Below are positions 41,554-50,907 of a stretch of 64,000 nucleotides of DNA, one piece after another. A program made the position numbers and the translations under genes. The DNA is from Occultella gossypii (GTDB lineage Bacteria; Actinomycetota; Actinomycetes; Actinomycetales; Beutenbergiaceae): positions 1 through 64,000 of the forward strand of contig NZ_JAGSHT010000027.1 of assembly GCF_019947135.1 (NCBI RefSeq). Reading direction: 5' to 3'. The first letter of the stretch is position 1; each line of letters starts with the position of its first letter. Below the pieces are notes generated by a model that searched no databases, was not told the origin of the DNA, and was given only the letters and a program-made list of their open reading frames with translations.

Positions 41554-42729
41554 ATGCGCACACCAAGGATCATCGGGACAACCGCCGCGATCACACTCAC
41601 GCTCACCGTTGCCGCCTGCGGCTCGGGCGACGAGGACACCGGATCGGGTGACGGGGCCCTGGTCGGCGAGGGCAGCGGGGCGGACTGCCAGATCGACGCG
41701 GCGGTGCCGGTAGGGGCTGCGCTGTCGCTGACCGGGGGAGCCGCCAGCTACGGCGAGTCGCAGCGCAACGGCCTGGAGCTGGCCGTGGCGCACCTCAACG
41801 AGCAGGACGGCATCACCTACGAGCTGACCGTCGAGGACGATCAGACCGACCCGCGCCAGGGCATCACCGTCTTCGAGAACTTCGTCGGCGACGACACCAG
41901 CATCATCATCGGACCCACGCTGTCCAACGGCGCCTTCCAGGCCCAGCCGATCGCGCAGGAGTCGGGGGTGCCGGTGCTGGCCATCTCCAACACCGCCGCA
42001 GGGATCACCGAGCAGGGTGACTACATCTTCCGGGACTCCCTGACCGAGGCGCAGGTGATCCCACAGACCATCGCGCTGGCCGCCGAGACCTACGACCTGG
42101 AGCAGGTGGTGGTCATGTACAGCAACGACGACGCGTTCACCGAGTCCGGGTACGAGGTGTTCGCCTCCTCCCTCGAGGAGGAAGGGGTCGAGGTCAGCGA
42201 CACCCTGACCTTCTCGGTCTCGGACACGGACTTCCGGCCGCTGCTCACCGAGGCCCTCGCGGCCGAGCCCGACGCACTCGTGGTGTCCGGTCTCATCGAG
42301 GCGGCCATCCCGCTGGTCACCCAGGCCCGCGACCTCGGCATCGACGTGCCGATCATCGGCGGGAACGGCTTCAACAACCCCCAGCTGATGACCGACGCCG
42401 GCGCGTCGGCCGAGGGCGTGGTGGTCGGCGCCGCCTGGAACTCCACCTCCGACATCCCCGAGAACGTCGAGTTCCTCGCGGCGTACGAAGAGGAGTTCGG
42501 CCGGGCACCGGACCAGTTCGCCGCCCAGGCGTACGCCGCGATGACGATCATCGACGTGGCCGTGCGGCACAACTGCTCGGGTGAGCGCGACGACATCCAG
42601 GACGGGCTGAACAACATCGTCGACCTGCCCACGGTGCTCGGCACGCTGACCATCAACGACGACCGCGACGCCGAGCACGAGGCGGTCGTCCAGGTGGTCC
42701 AGGACGGCGCCTTCGCCGTCCTCGGCTGA
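41554..42729 (+). CDS. livK: Branched-chain amino-acid-type ABC substrate-binding lipoprotein (LivK-like)
   Basis: 391 residues from the ATG at 41554 (GGGGAGGA upstream). Signal peptide MRTPRIIGTTAAITLTLTVA with lipobox VAAC. The periplasmic-binding-protein type I fold follows: VPVGAALSLTGGAASYGESQ, NGLELAVAHLNEQDG, FENFVGDDTSIIIGPTLSNG and a C-terminal AQAYAAMTIIDVAVRHNCSG. It is first gene of a LivKHMGF-type operon. The ligand could be branched-chain amino acids, amides or aromatic acids; sequence does not decide. The 267-base region upstream holds a possible TATCGT -10 (41391-41396) and a three-codon ATG GCC TTC TAA at 41405, probably chance. Confidence 0.9.
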   Translation: MRTPRIIGTTAAITLTLTVAACGSGDEDTGSGDGALVGEGSGADCQIDAAVPVGAALSLTGGAASYGESQRNGLELAVAHLNEQDGITYELTVEDDQTDPRQGITVFENFVGDDTSIIIGPTLSNGAFQAQPIAQESGVPVLAISNTAAGITEQGDYIFRDSLTEAQVIPQTIALAAETYDLEQVVVMYSNDDAFTESGYEVFASSLEEEGVEVSDTLTFSVSDTDFRPLLTEALAAEPDALVVSGLIEAAIPLVTQARDLGIDVPIIGGNGFNNPQLMTDAGASAEGVVVGAAWNSTSDIPENVEFLAAYEEEFGRAPDQFAAQAYAAMTIIDVAVRHNCSGERDDIQDGLNNIVDLPTVLGTLTINDDRDAEHEAVVQVVQDGAFAVLG

Positions 42730-42743
42730 GGCACCCCGTTCCG

Positions 42744-43625
42744 ATGGACATCCAGCAGCTCCTCAACGGGCTGTTCATCGGCTCGATCTATGCCCTGTTC
42801 GCGATCGGCTTCACCCTGGTCTTCGGCGTCCTGGACCGCCTGAACCTGGCGCATCCGGCGGTCTTCACCGTGGCGGCCTTCGTGGGGATCGAACTGGTGG
42901 AGGTCGGTGGGCTCTCGATCTGGGCCGCCCTGCCGGTCGTGTTCGTGGTGGGCGGCCTGCTCGGTCTGGTGATCGAGCGGGTCGCGTTCCGGCCGCTGAA
43001 GGGCCGGCCGGATGCCCACTTCGCGGGCCTGATCTCCTCGATCGCGCTCGCGGGCATGTTCATCGCGCTGCTGCAGTGGCGCTACGGACCGGACACCAAG
43101 CGGTTCCCCGCGGAGTCCTTCCCGGAGACCACGTACAAGGTCCTCGGCGCCCAGGTCACCGGGGTGCAGGTCGCGATCCTGCTGATCACGGTCGTACTCG
43201 CCGTCGGGCTGCACCTGCTGGTCGGCCGGACCCGCCTCGGCCGCGGGATGCGGGCGACCGCGGAGAACCCGACGGCGGCACGGGTGGTGGGCATCAACGT
43301 GGACCGGGTGAGCGCGACGACGCTGGCCATCTCCTCCGCGCTCGGGGCGGTCGCGGGCGCGCTGTTCGCCATGAACGTCAACAGCGCGCAGCTGGGCATG
43401 GGCAGCGCGATCGAGCTCAAGGGGCTTGCCGTGATCGTGGTGGGCGGGATGGCGTCACTGCCCGGCGCGCTGGTGGGAGGCCTGCTGCTCGGTCTCGCGG
43501 AGGTCTTCACCGTGCAGTACATCGGCTCGAGCTGGCGCGACCTGGTGGCCTTCGGGCTGCTGTTCCTGATCCTCGTGGCGCGGCCCCAGGGCCTGTTCGG
43601 GACCCGGAAGGTCCGGGAGGTCTGA
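42744..43625 (+). CDS. livH: LivH-type ABC permease
   Basis: 293 residues, multiple membrane helices. Start MDIQQLLNGLFIGSIYALFA, IGFTLVFGVLDRLNLAHPAV (the LivH signature), conserved loop GRGMRATAENPTAARVVGIN, and a C-terminal GLAVIVVGGMASLPGALVGG. 14 bases after the binding-protein gene; its TGA overlaps the ATG of the next gene (TGATG). Inner-membrane half of the channel. Confidence 0.93.
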   Translation: MDIQQLLNGLFIGSIYALFAIGFTLVFGVLDRLNLAHPAVFTVAAFVGIELVEVGGLSIWAALPVVFVVGGLLGLVIERVAFRPLKGRPDAHFAGLISSIALAGMFIALLQWRYGPDTKRFPAESFPETTYKVLGAQVTGVQVAILLITVVLAVGLHLLVGRTRLGRGMRATAENPTAARVVGINVDRVSATTLAISSALGAVAGALFAMNVNSAQLGMGSAIELKGLAVIVVGGMASLPGALVGGLLLGLAEVFTVQYIGSSWRDLVAFGLLFLILVARPQGLFGTRKVREV

Positions 43626-45313
43626 TGCCCGGCGACGCCACCCTCGTGTTCATCGCCATCGGCGGGATCTTCGCGTTCTCCTTCTACGCCGTGCTGGTCG
43701 CCGGGCAGCTCAGCCTCGGCCAGGCCGGCTTCGCCGCCATCGCCGCGTTCGGCTCGGCCAGCCTCGCGCCGGCGCCGTCGGAGGTCGGGGAGATCCCGGC
43801 ACTGCTGATCGCCGTTGCCATCGGGATGTCCGTGGGGGCGCTCGCGTCGATCGTGCTCGGCCTTCCCACCATGCATCTGCGCGGGGTGTTCCTGGCCATC
43901 GCCACGCTCGGCTTCGCGGAGGCGGTGCGCATCCTCATCATCAACACGGAGTCGCTCGGCGGCGCTCAGGGGATGTCGGTGCCGAAGGTGGTCACCCCGG
44001 CGATCGCCTGGGTGTTCCTGGTGCTGGTGGCCTACTGGTTCTGGCGGCAGGGTCCGTCCCGGTACGGCCGGGCGCTCGCCGCGATCCGTGAGGACGAGCT
44101 GGCCGCCCGGGCGATGGGCATCGACGTCGGGCGGCACCGCCTGCAGGCGTTCGTCACCTCCGGTGCCGTGGCCGGGCTCTACGGCGTGCTCTGGGCGTAC
44201 TTCGTGCGGCTGATCGCGCCGGAGGACTTCTCCTTCACGACGGCGATCGACGGCCTGGTCACGGCCGTGGTCGGGGGGTCGACGCTCTTCGTCGGCCCGA
44301 TCCTCGGCAGCGTCTTCCTCACCCTGGTGCCGGACCTGCAACGAGCGATCGGGATCGACGCCGGCTGGATCCGCCCGTTCCTGGCCAGCCTGCTGCTGCT
44401 CCTGGTGATCCTGTTCCTACCGGGCGGTCTCGCCGGCCTGATCCCGCGGCGGGTGCGGATGCCGGCCATCACGGGCACCGACCTCGGCAGTGCGGTGGCC
44501 GGGTTGGACCCCCGGCGGCACCCCGCCGCCGGCGAACAGGTGGTCCGGTTGCGCGGGCTGAGCAAGGACTACGGTGGCGTGCACGCCGTGCGCGACGTGG
44601 ACCTCGAGGTCACCGGTGGTGAGATCGTCGGACTCATCGGCCCCAACGGGGCGGGCAAGACCACCCTGGTCAACATGATCAGCGGCCTGGTCCGCGGCAC
44701 CTCGGGAACGGTCGAGGTCCTGGGGGTGCGGCCGGGGCGCACCGCCGTGCACCGGATCGCGGCCGCCGGGGTGAGCCGCACCTTCCAGCACTCCCGGCTG
44801 TTCCCGCGGCTCACGGCGTTGGAGAACACCCTGGTGGGCAGCCATGTGGTGGCCCGGCCCACCTTCCTGCGCCGGCTGCTCTGGCTGCCGTCCGCCCGGC
44901 ACGACGAGCGGCAGGCGCTCCAGCACGCGGCCCGGTGCCTGGAGCGGGTGGGGTTGGCGGACAAGGGCGCGGTGGTGGCCTCGGCGCTGTCCTACGGCGA
45001 CCAGCGACGGCTGGAGATCGCCCGGGCGCTCGCCGCGGACCCGTCCCTGCTGATCCTGGACGAGCCCGCCGCCGGCATGAACCGGGTCGAGGCCGAGCAG
45101 CTCTCCGACCTGATCGGCGCACTGGGGCGGGACGGGCTGACGATCCTGCTGATCGAGCACAACGTCGGGATGGTGATGCGCACCTGCACCCGGATCGTGG
45201 TGCTGAACTTCGGGGAGGTCCTCGCGACCGGCACACCGGAGGAGATCGCGGGCAACCCCGAGGTGGTCGAGGCCTATCTGGGCAGCGCCGAGACCGAGGA
45301 GGAGCCACGGTGA
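43625..45313 (+). CDS. LivM-LivG fusion: ABC permease joined to ATPase
   Basis: 562 residues in one open frame. Residues 1-280 are a LivM-type permease (FYAVLVAGQLSLGQAGFAAI, TMHLRGVFLAIATLGFAEAV, YGRALAAIREDELAARAMGI). A short linker (about 280-305) leads to a LivG-type ATPase: Walker A LIGPNGAGKTTLVNMISGL (about 338-356), GVSRTFQHSRLFPRLTALEN, signature LSYGDQRRLEIARALA and Walker B SLLILDEPAAGMN, plus HNVGMVM with the switch His. The C-terminal fusion is known in some actinobacteria. One polypeptide thus covers membrane and motor parts; the second motor subunit is the LivF-type protein encoded next. GTGA overlap with that gene. Confidence 0.93.
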   Translation: MPGDATLVFIAIGGIFAFSFYAVLVAGQLSLGQAGFAAIAAFGSASLAPAPSEVGEIPALLIAVAIGMSVGALASIVLGLPTMHLRGVFLAIATLGFAEAVRILIINTESLGGAQGMSVPKVVTPAIAWVFLVLVAYWFWRQGPSRYGRALAAIREDELAARAMGIDVGRHRLQAFVTSGAVAGLYGVLWAYFVRLIAPEDFSFTTAIDGLVTAVVGGSTLFVGPILGSVFLTLVPDLQRAIGIDAGWIRPFLASLLLLLVILFLPGGLAGLIPRRVRMPAITGTDLGSAVAGLDPRRHPAAGEQVVRLRGLSKDYGGVHAVRDVDLEVTGGEIVGLIGPNGAGKTTLVNMISGLVRGTSGTVEVLGVRPGRTAVHRIAAAGVSRTFQHSRLFPRLTALENTLVGSHVVARPTFLRRLLWLPSARHDERQALQHAARCLERVGLADKGAVVASALSYGDQRRLEIARALAADPSLLILDEPAAGMNRVEAEQLSDLIGALGRDGLTILLIEHNVGMVMRTCTRIVVLNFGEVLATGTPEEIAGNPEVVEAYLGSAETEEEPR

Positions 45314-46011
45314 CCGAACTGATCCTGACGGTCGACGACCTGCGCGTCCGGTACGGCCGGGTGGAGGCGGTGCGCGGGGTGACCTTCGAGGCGGCCCCAG
45401 GATCGCTGGTGACGCTGGTGGGCGCCAACGGAGCCGGCAAGAGCTCGATCATCAACGCCGTCTCCGGCATGGTGCGCCCGCGCGGCGGCCGGATCACGTT
45501 CGAGGGCCGGGACATCACCCGGACCCCCGCGCACCGGCTGGTCGCCTCCGGGCTCGTCCAGGTCCCCGAGGGCCGGCAGATCCTGGGGACGCTCACCGTG
45601 GAGGAGAACCTCCAGCTCGGCTCGCCCGGCCGACGCGGCATCGCCGAGGTCTACCAGCGGTTCCCGGTCCTGGCCGAGCGGAGGCGACTGCAGGCCGGGT
45701 CGCTCTCCGGCGGCGAGCAGCAGATGCTCGCAATCGGGCGCGCCCTGGTGACCCGGCCCCGGTTGATCCTGCTCGACGAACCGTCGATGGGGCTGGCGCC
45801 CCGGGTCGTGGACGAGGTGTTCGGAGTGATCGGCGAGATTCGCGCCTCCGGCACCACCGTGGTCCTGGTGGAGCAGAACGCCCGCCGGGCGCTGCGGGCC
45901 GCCGATCACGGGTACGTCCTGGCCGGTGGGGAGATCGTGCACAGCGGGCCGGCCGCCGAGCTCCTGGACGACGACCGGGTGGTGCAGGCCTACCTCGGGG
46001 TGGAGACCTGA
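45310..46011 (+). CDS. livF: LivF-type ABC ATPase
   Basis: 233 residues, GTG start overlapping the upstream stop (GTGA). Walker A LVGANGAGKSSIINAVSGM, the LivF loop LVQVPEGRQILGTLTVEENL, signature SLSGGEQQMLAIGRAL, Walker B LILLDEPSMGLAPRVVDEVF and switch region VVLVEQNARRAL with Gln-Asn in the usual LivF form. Last gene of the operon; a pair of palindromes follows before the convergent MFS gene. Confidence 0.95.
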   Translation: MTELILTVDDLRVRYGRVEAVRGVTFEAAPGSLVTLVGANGAGKSSIINAVSGMVRPRGGRITFEGRDITRTPAHRLVASGLVQVPEGRQILGTLTVEENLQLGSPGRRGIAEVYQRFPVLAERRRLQAGSLSGGEQQMLAIGRALVTRPRLILLDEPSMGLAPRVVDEVFGVIGEIRASGTTVVLVEQNARRALRAADHGYVLAGGEIVHSGPAAELLDDDRVVQAYLGVET

Positions 46012-46051
46012 GCCTCTGCGCGGACTCCGCTCAGCGCTAGTGGTGCGGCTC

Positions 46052-46095
46052 CGACGTACCGGGTACGTCGCAACCACACCGCAAGGGCCCTTGCG
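46052..46095. terminator. Two palindromes between convergent livF and MFS genes
   Basis: CGACGTACC-G-GGTACGTCG (46052-46070) and CGCAAGGG-CCCTTGCG (46080-46095). Together they probably form a bidirectional terminator; the second ends one base before the MFS stop codon. Confidence 0.55.
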
Positions 46096-46096
46096 T

Positions 46097-47338
46097 TCAG
46101 AGCCGGTCGTCCTCCGGGGCCGGCAGCGGCCGGGACTGCTCCGCCGCCCGCATCGTCGCGCTGGCGGCGAGGGCGACCACGGCTGCCGTGATGCCCGCCC
46201 CCATCACCACGAAGTACCCGCCGCGGGGGCCGAAGGAGTCGATGGCCTGCCCGGACAGCGACGTCCCGAAGGCGAAGCCGAGCCCGATCGCGGTGCCCAC
46301 CCAGGTCAGGCCCTCGGTCAGGCGGGACCGTGGCACCAGGGCCTGCACGAGCGCGTTCCCGGTGATGATCGTCGGCGCAATCGCGAACCCGGTCACGAAC
46401 ATCACCGGTGCCAGCACGAACAGGGAGTCCACCCACACGAACAGCGAGACCCCGAACGCGAGCAGGATCACGCCGCCGACGAACCGCTTCCACAATGGCG
46501 AGACCCACTCCCGGGCGCCGTAGAGCAGGCCGGACAGCAGCGACCCGGCCGCCATCACGGCCAGCATCACGCCGGCCCATGCCTTCGCGCCGTGGGCCTC
46601 CGAGAACGCCACCGTGGCCACGTCCGAGGCGCCGAAGATGATCCCCATCGCCACGAACACGAGCGCGATCACGACCATCGGCCACGAGCGCATCACCGAG
46701 CGGTGCTCGCCGTGCGGCGGGCGGCCGGACGGCGGCGGTTCGGTGGCCCGCTGGGACAGGAACCAGAACCCGCCGGCGCCGGCGGCGACGATCGCGGTGA
46801 CCAGTCCCGCCGTCGGGCTGATCGAGGTGGCCAGGAACGTGGCGAGCACCGGCCCGACCACGAACACCAGCTCGTCCAGCGCCGACTCCAGCGAGTACGC
46901 GGTGTGCAACTCACGCGGACTCGTCACCACGCGGTTCCATCGGGCCCGCACCATCGCGCCCATCGAACCCACGGTGGCGCCGCTGAGCACGGCCGCCAGG
47001 TACAGCCAGACCTCGTCCGCGCGGATGCTGCCGACGACCGTGATCGTGATCAGGCCGACCATCGCGACCGCCAGCGACCTGCGCATCACCTTCGCCTGCC
47101 CGAACCGGTCCACGAGCTTGGCGATCTGCGGCGCACACACCGCCTGGGCCAGCGCGTATGCGGCGGCCACCCGCCCGGCCAGCCCATAGGTGTCGTAGAC
47201 GGTGGAGATCATCAGCACGATCGAGATTGTCACCATCGACATGGGGAGCCGGGCGAGGACACCGGCGGTGGAGAAGGCGAGGGCGCCGGGCCTGCTCAGC
47301 ACGCGGCGGTAGGGGGCGAGCACGCCTGATTCTTGCAC
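46097..47338 (-). CDS. MFS transporter
   Basis: 413 residues if it starts at GTG 47338; GTG 47323 is an alternative, and upstream codons overlap the divergent promoter. About 12 membrane helices: LAFSTAGVLARLPMSMVTIS, then LVDRFGQAKVMRRSLAVAMV (the loop 2-3 RxGxxxxxR-like motif), central loop EPPPSGRPPHGEHRSVM, and a second half with MFVTGFAIAPTIITGNALVQ. The family exports or imports small solutes by proton coupling; substrate unknown. Divergent from the MBL-fold gene by about 40 bases. Confidence 0.88.
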   Translation of the reverse strand: MQESGVLAPYRRVLSRPGALAFSTAGVLARLPMSMVTISIVLMISTVYDTYGLAGRVAAAYALAQAVCAPQIAKLVDRFGQAKVMRRSLAVAMVGLITITVVGSIRADEVWLYLAAVLSGATVGSMGAMVRARWNRVVTSPRELHTAYSLESALDELVFVVGPVLATFLATSISPTAGLVTAIVAAGAGGFWFLSQRATEPPPSGRPPHGEHRSVMRSWPMVVIALVFVAMGIIFGASDVATVAFSEAHGAKAWAGVMLAVMAAGSLLSGLLYGAREWVSPLWKRFVGGVILLAFGVSLFVWVDSLFVLAPVMFVTGFAIAPTIITGNALVQALVPRSRLTEGLTWVGTAIGLGFAFGTSLSGQAIDSFGPRGGYFVVMGAGITAAVVALAASATMRAAEQSRPLPAPEDDRL

Positions 47339-47366
47339 CGACGCCCAACCGGATTTGACGCCGGGG

Positions 47367-47372
47367 TACGGT
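47367..47372 (+). promoter_or_regulatory. Leaderless promoter -10 (TACGGT)
   Basis: TACGGT followed by 6 bases and the ATG at 47379; no Shine-Dalgarno. It lies in the 40-base divergent gap with the MFS gene. Confidence 0.55.
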
Positions 47373-47378
47373 GCGGTG

Positions 47379-48020
47379 ATGAGGATCACGAAGCGTGAAC
47401 ATTCCTGCCTGATCGTGCAGTCCGACGGCGCCGCGCTGGTCATCGATCCCGGCTCGTTCTCGACCCTGCCGGACCTGGCTGGGATCGGCCCCGTCGTGGC
47501 CGTGGTGCTCACCCACGCGCACGCCGATCACGCGCACCCCGAACACATGACCGCGCTCCACGAGGCCTACCCCGACGCCGTGTTCCTCGGCCCGCCGGCG
47601 GTCGCGGCCGCCATCGCGGGCACCCCCGTCCAGGTGGTGCAGGCCGGGCAGTCGCTGCGCGTCGGCCCCTTCGACCTGACCTTCCACGGCGGCGTGCACG
47701 CCCGGATCCACTCCTCCATCCCGGCCGCGGACAACGTCGGCGTGAGCGTGAACGACGTCCTCTACCACCCGGGCGACTCGGTGGAGCCAGCCGTCACCGG
47801 GGTGCCGGTGCTCGCCGCCCCGATCAGCGGGCCGTGGCTGAAGACCGGTGAGGTGATGGACCTCGTCGCCGCGGTCGCAGCCGCGCACGTGGTGCCGATC
47901 CACGAGTCCCACGCCTCCGCCGTCGGGCAGCAACTGGCCGGCCGGCTGGTCGGCGGAGCCGCCGAGGCGGCCGGCGGTCGGTACGACGCGCTCGCGGTCG
48001 GGGAGTTCCTCGAGGTCTAG
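47379..48020 (+). CDS. Metallo-beta-lactamase-fold hydrolase (UlaG-like)
   Basis: 213 residues from the ATG at 47379. MRITKREHSCLIVQSDGAAL and VIDPGSFSTLP form the first strands. The metal motif is LTHAHADHAHPEHM (HxHxDH), followed by FHGGVHARIHSSIPAADNVG, LYHPGDSVEPA and the late His in HVVPIHESHAS. These are the zinc ligands of the UlaG-like MBL group, which cleaves lactones or phosphodiester-like bonds; substrate unknown. It is convergent with phosphoglucomutase; the 121-base gap holds an imperfect hairpin (TTGTTGGC at 48081 and its complement at 48107). Confidence 0.87.
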   Translation: MRITKREHSCLIVQSDGAALVIDPGSFSTLPDLAGIGPVVAVVLTHAHADHAHPEHMTALHEAYPDAVFLGPPAVAAAIAGTPVQVVQAGQSLRVGPFDLTFHGGVHARIHSSIPAADNVGVSVNDVLYHPGDSVEPAVTGVPVLAAPISGPWLKTGEVMDLVAAVAAAHVVPIHESHASAVGQQLAGRLVGGAAEAAGGRYDALAVGEFLEV

Positions 48021-48141
48021 CAGAATGCCCGACGGCGGTGGCCGGGTCCGCTCGAACGCTCACCGTCGCCGAACGCGAGGTTGTTGGCCCGCTCGCGTGT
48101 GTAGGAGCCAACAAGTCCACGGTCGGCCGGGCTCAGTACGG

Positions 48142-49821
48142 TCAGTCGGCGAGCGCCTGGCCCACCACGTCCTTGGCCGCCTGCTGCACCTGGGTGAGGT
48201 GCTCGGCGGAGACGAACGATTCCGCGTAGATCTTGTAGACGTCCTCGGTACCGGACGGCCGGGCCGCGAACCACGCGTCCGCCGTCGTCACCTTCAGCCC
48301 TCCGATCGCGGCGCCGTTGCCGGGCGCGGCCACGAGCCGGTCGGTGATCGGCTGCCCGGCGAGCTCGGTCGCGGACACCGCCTCGGGGGAGAGCGCGCCG
48401 AGCTTGGCCTTCTCCTCCCGGGTGGCCGCCGCGTCGACCCGGGCGTACCAGCTCTCCCCGAACTCGGCGACCTGCTCGTCGTGCAGCTGGCTGGGGGAGC
48501 GGCCGGTCACGGCCTGGATCTCGGAGGCGAGCAGCGCGAGCAGGATGCCGTCCTTGTCCGTGGTCCACACGGAGCCGTCCCGGCGCAGGAACGAGGCCCC
48601 CGCGGACTCCTCGCCGCCGAACCCGACGGAGCCGTCCAGCAGGCCCGGCACGAACCACTTGAACCCGACCGGGACCTCCATGAGCGTGCGGCGCAGGCCC
48701 CCGACGACCCGGTCGATCAGCGCGGACGAGACCAGCGTCTTCCCGACCCCGGTGTTCGGACCCCAACCCTCGCGGTGGGCGTACAGGTACGCGATCGCCA
48801 CCGCCAGGTAGTGGTTCGGGTTCATCAGGCCGGCGTCCGGGGTGACGATGCCGTGCCGGTCGGCGTCCGCGTCGTTGCCGGTCGCGATGTCATACGGCGC
48901 GGCCGCACCGTCGGCGCGCATCATGTGCACGAGGGACGCCATCGCAGACGGCGAGGAGCAGTCCATCCGGATCTTGCCGTCCCAGTCGAGCGTCATGAAC
49001 GCCCAGCGCGGGTCCACCACCGGGTTCACGACGGTCAGGTCCAGGCTGTGCCGGTCCGCGATCGCGGCCCAGTAGTCCACGGCGGCGCCGCCGAGCGGGT
49101 CCGCGCCGATCCGGATGCCGGCCGAGCGGATCGCGTCGAGGTCCAGGACCGAGTCGAGGTCGTCGACGTAGGTGAGCAGGAAGTCGTGCTTGTGCACGGT
49201 CTCGGAGGAGACGGCGCGCTCGTAGGGCACCCGGGCGACCGCACCGACCCCGGAGCGCAGCAGCTCGTTCGCGCGGCGGGCGATCGCCCCGGTCGCGTCG
49301 GAGTCGGCGGGGCCGCCGTGCGGCGGGTTGTACTTGAAGCCGCCGTCGCGCGGGGGGTTGTGCGACGGCGTCACCACGATGCCGTCCGCGAGGCCCGGCC
49401 CGTGGGTGCGGACCCCCTCGGCGGAGCCGGCGCCGTTGTGCCGCAGGATCGAGTGGGACACGGCGGGGGTCGGGGTGTAGGAGTCGCGCGCGTCGATGCG
49501 CACATCCACGCCGGCGGCGGCGAGGACCTCGAGCGCGGTCCGGGTGGCCGGCTCGGAGAGGGCGTGGGTGTCCCGGCCGAGGTAGAGCGGGCCGTCGGTG
49601 CCCTGCGCGGTGCGGTACTCGAGGATCGCCTGCGTGATCGCGACGATGTGCGCCTCGTTGAACGCGGTGTCCAGGCTCGACCCCCGGTGACCGGAGGTGC
49701 CGAAGACCACCTGCTGGCTCACCTCGTCCGGGTCCGGGGTCCGGTCGTAGTAGGCGGAGACGACGGCGTCGACGTCGATGAGGTCCTCGGGTAGGGCGAC
49801 CTGCCCAGCGCGCTCATGCAT
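48142..49821 (-). CDS. pgm: Phosphoglucomutase (alpha-D-glucose 1,6-bisphosphate-dependent)
   Basis: 559 residues from the ATG at 49821. [20 protein letters not shown] near the start; the phosphoserine loop is [20 protein letters not shown]; the metal loop is [20 protein letters not shown]; the sugar loop is [20 protein letters not shown]; and the phosphate-binding end is [17 protein letters not shown]. It interconverts glucose 1-phosphate and glucose 6-phosphate in the cytoplasm, linking glycogen, trehalose and cell-wall sugar nucleotides to glycolysis. Length is normal. Divergent from the DUF5926-like gene; AAGG sits before the ATG. Confidence 0.96.
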   Translation of the reverse strand: MHERAGQVALPEDLIDVDAVVSAYYDRTPDPDEVSQQVVFGTSGHRGSSLDTAFNEAHIVAITQAILEYRTAQGTDGPLYLGRDTHALSEPATRTALEVLAAAGVDVRIDARDSYTPTPAVSHSILRHNGAGSAEGVRTHGPGLADGIVVTPSHNPPRDGGFKYNPPHGGPADSDATGAIARRANELLRSGVGAVARVPYERAVSSETVHKHDFLLTYVDDLDSVLDLDAIRSAGIRIGADPLGGAAVDYWAAIADRHSLDLTVVNPVVDPRWAFMTLDWDGKIRMDCSSPSAMASLVHMMRADGAAAPYDIATGNDADADRHGIVTPDAGLMNPNHYLAVAIAYLYAHREGWGPNTGVGKTLVSSALIDRVVGGLRRTLMEVPVGFKWFVPGLLDGSVGFGGEESAGASFLRRDGSVWTTDKDGILLALLASEIQAVTGRSPSQLHDEQVAEFGESWYARVDAAATREEKAKLGALSPEAVSATELAGQPITDRLVAAPGNGAAIGGLKVTTADAWFAARPSGTEDVYKIYAESFVSAEHLTQVQQAAKDVVGQALAD

Positions 49822-49925
49822 GCCCTTGATCCTGCCACCGCCAGGGCGGGCTGGCGAGCGACCGGGTGCGCTGCCGGGTCGGGTCCCGGCTCGGCGCCGG
49901 GTCGATCGCCTGCCCCGTCGCTCGG

Positions 49926-49931
49926 TAGGGT
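49926..49931 (+). promoter_or_regulatory. Leaderless promoter -10 (TAGGGT)
   Basis: TAGGGT followed by 7 bases and the ATG at 49939. Confidence 0.55.
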
Positions 49932-49938
49932 GGCCGCC

Positions 49939-50859
49939 ATGGCCAAACGCAAGAAGTCCGACGGCGTCAATGAGAAGGTCGCGGCCCGTCGCGCCGCGCG
50001 CAAGGCGGCTCAGGCGGCTAACGCCGCGGGCGGCCCGACTGCTGCCGACGACGGTGTCCGGCGCGCGTTCGCCGCTCTGCCGGGCGAGGCCGACTGGGTC
50101 GCGATGCGCGAGGTGGTGCCGGCCGCCACGGCGACCGCGCGCACGAACGCCGAGTACGGCTCGAAGGACATCGTGGTCGCCTCGCTGATACCGGGCATGC
50201 TCCCGGCGCTGCACCGCACCGACGGCGTGATCATGGTGGCGCTGCAGACCCCGTCCACCAGCGGCGACCCGAGCCGGGACGTCGCCGCCGCGCTCATCGA
50301 GATCCTCGAGACCGAGCCCGGCACCAGCCTCGACCACTTCGAACTGCCCGGCCCGGGCCCGCGCCTGCAGGACGTCCTGGACACCGACCACCCGTTCGAG
50401 GTCACCGTGCACGAGGGCTTCGACTTCGTGGTGCCGGAGGGCGTCGAACCGGAGCCGGAGCTGAAGGCCGCGCTGGAGGAGTTCGCCCAGCTGACCATCC
50501 CCACGGTGAAGGTGCCCGGCGTGGAGGCCGCATACTGGTGCCGGATGGGCGCCCGGGAGTTCCTGCGCTGGTCGCGGACCGAGGACGAGGAGCAGCTGCT
50601 CGACGCGCTCGCCCGGCTGCACGCGAAGCGGGAGTCCGGCCTGGACTCCGACGCCCGGTTCATCGGGGCGTTCCGCTCCAGTGGGCTCGTGGTGCCGGTG
50701 TGGGAGCTTGCCCGGGGCACCGAGGCGGAGGAGATCGAGGGCCTGCTCGGGCCCTACCAGGAACGACTCGTCGCGGCGCTCGCGGTCGGCGAGCCGCTGA
50801 ACGCGGACGAGCGTCGGGCTCGGGCCGGGATCGTGTCTCGGCAGGTGACGCTCCGGTAG
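49939..50859 (+). CDS. DUF5926-family protein
   Basis: 306 residues. A strongly basic start ([20 protein letters not shown], then [10 protein letters not shown]) is followed by a soluble alpha/beta body: [55 protein letters not shown] and [17 protein letters not shown]. This matches the actinobacterial DUF5926 group, annotated elsewhere as SecA-like or topoisomerase II-like by weak similarity, without proven function. The basic tail might contact nucleic acid or ribosomes (inference). Leaderless. It may be read through into the GT2 gene, which has its own promoter 7 bases before its start. Confidence 0.75.
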   Translation: MAKRKKSDGVNEKVAARRAARKAAQAANAAGGPTAADDGVRRAFAALPGEADWVAMREVVPAATATARTNAEYGSKDIVVASLIPGMLPALHRTDGVIMVALQTPSTSGDPSRDVAAALIEILETEPGTSLDHFELPGPGPRLQDVLDTDHPFEVTVHEGFDFVVPEGVEPEPELKAALEEFAQLTIPTVKVPGVEAAYWCRMGAREFLRWSRTEDEEQLLDALARLHAKRESGLDSDARFIGAFRSSGLVVPVWELARGTEAEEIEGLLGPYQERLVAALAVGEPLNADERRARAGIVSRQVTLR

Positions 50860-50895
50860 TGGGAGGGTCAATGGGTCTGAACGCTCCAATCGCGT

Positions 50896-50901
50896 TAGGG
50901 T
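50896..50901 (+). promoter_or_regulatory. Leaderless promoter -10 (TAGGGT)
   Basis: TAGGGT followed by 6 bases (AAAGAA) and GTG 50908. Confidence 0.55.
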
Positions 50902-50907
50902 AAAGAA

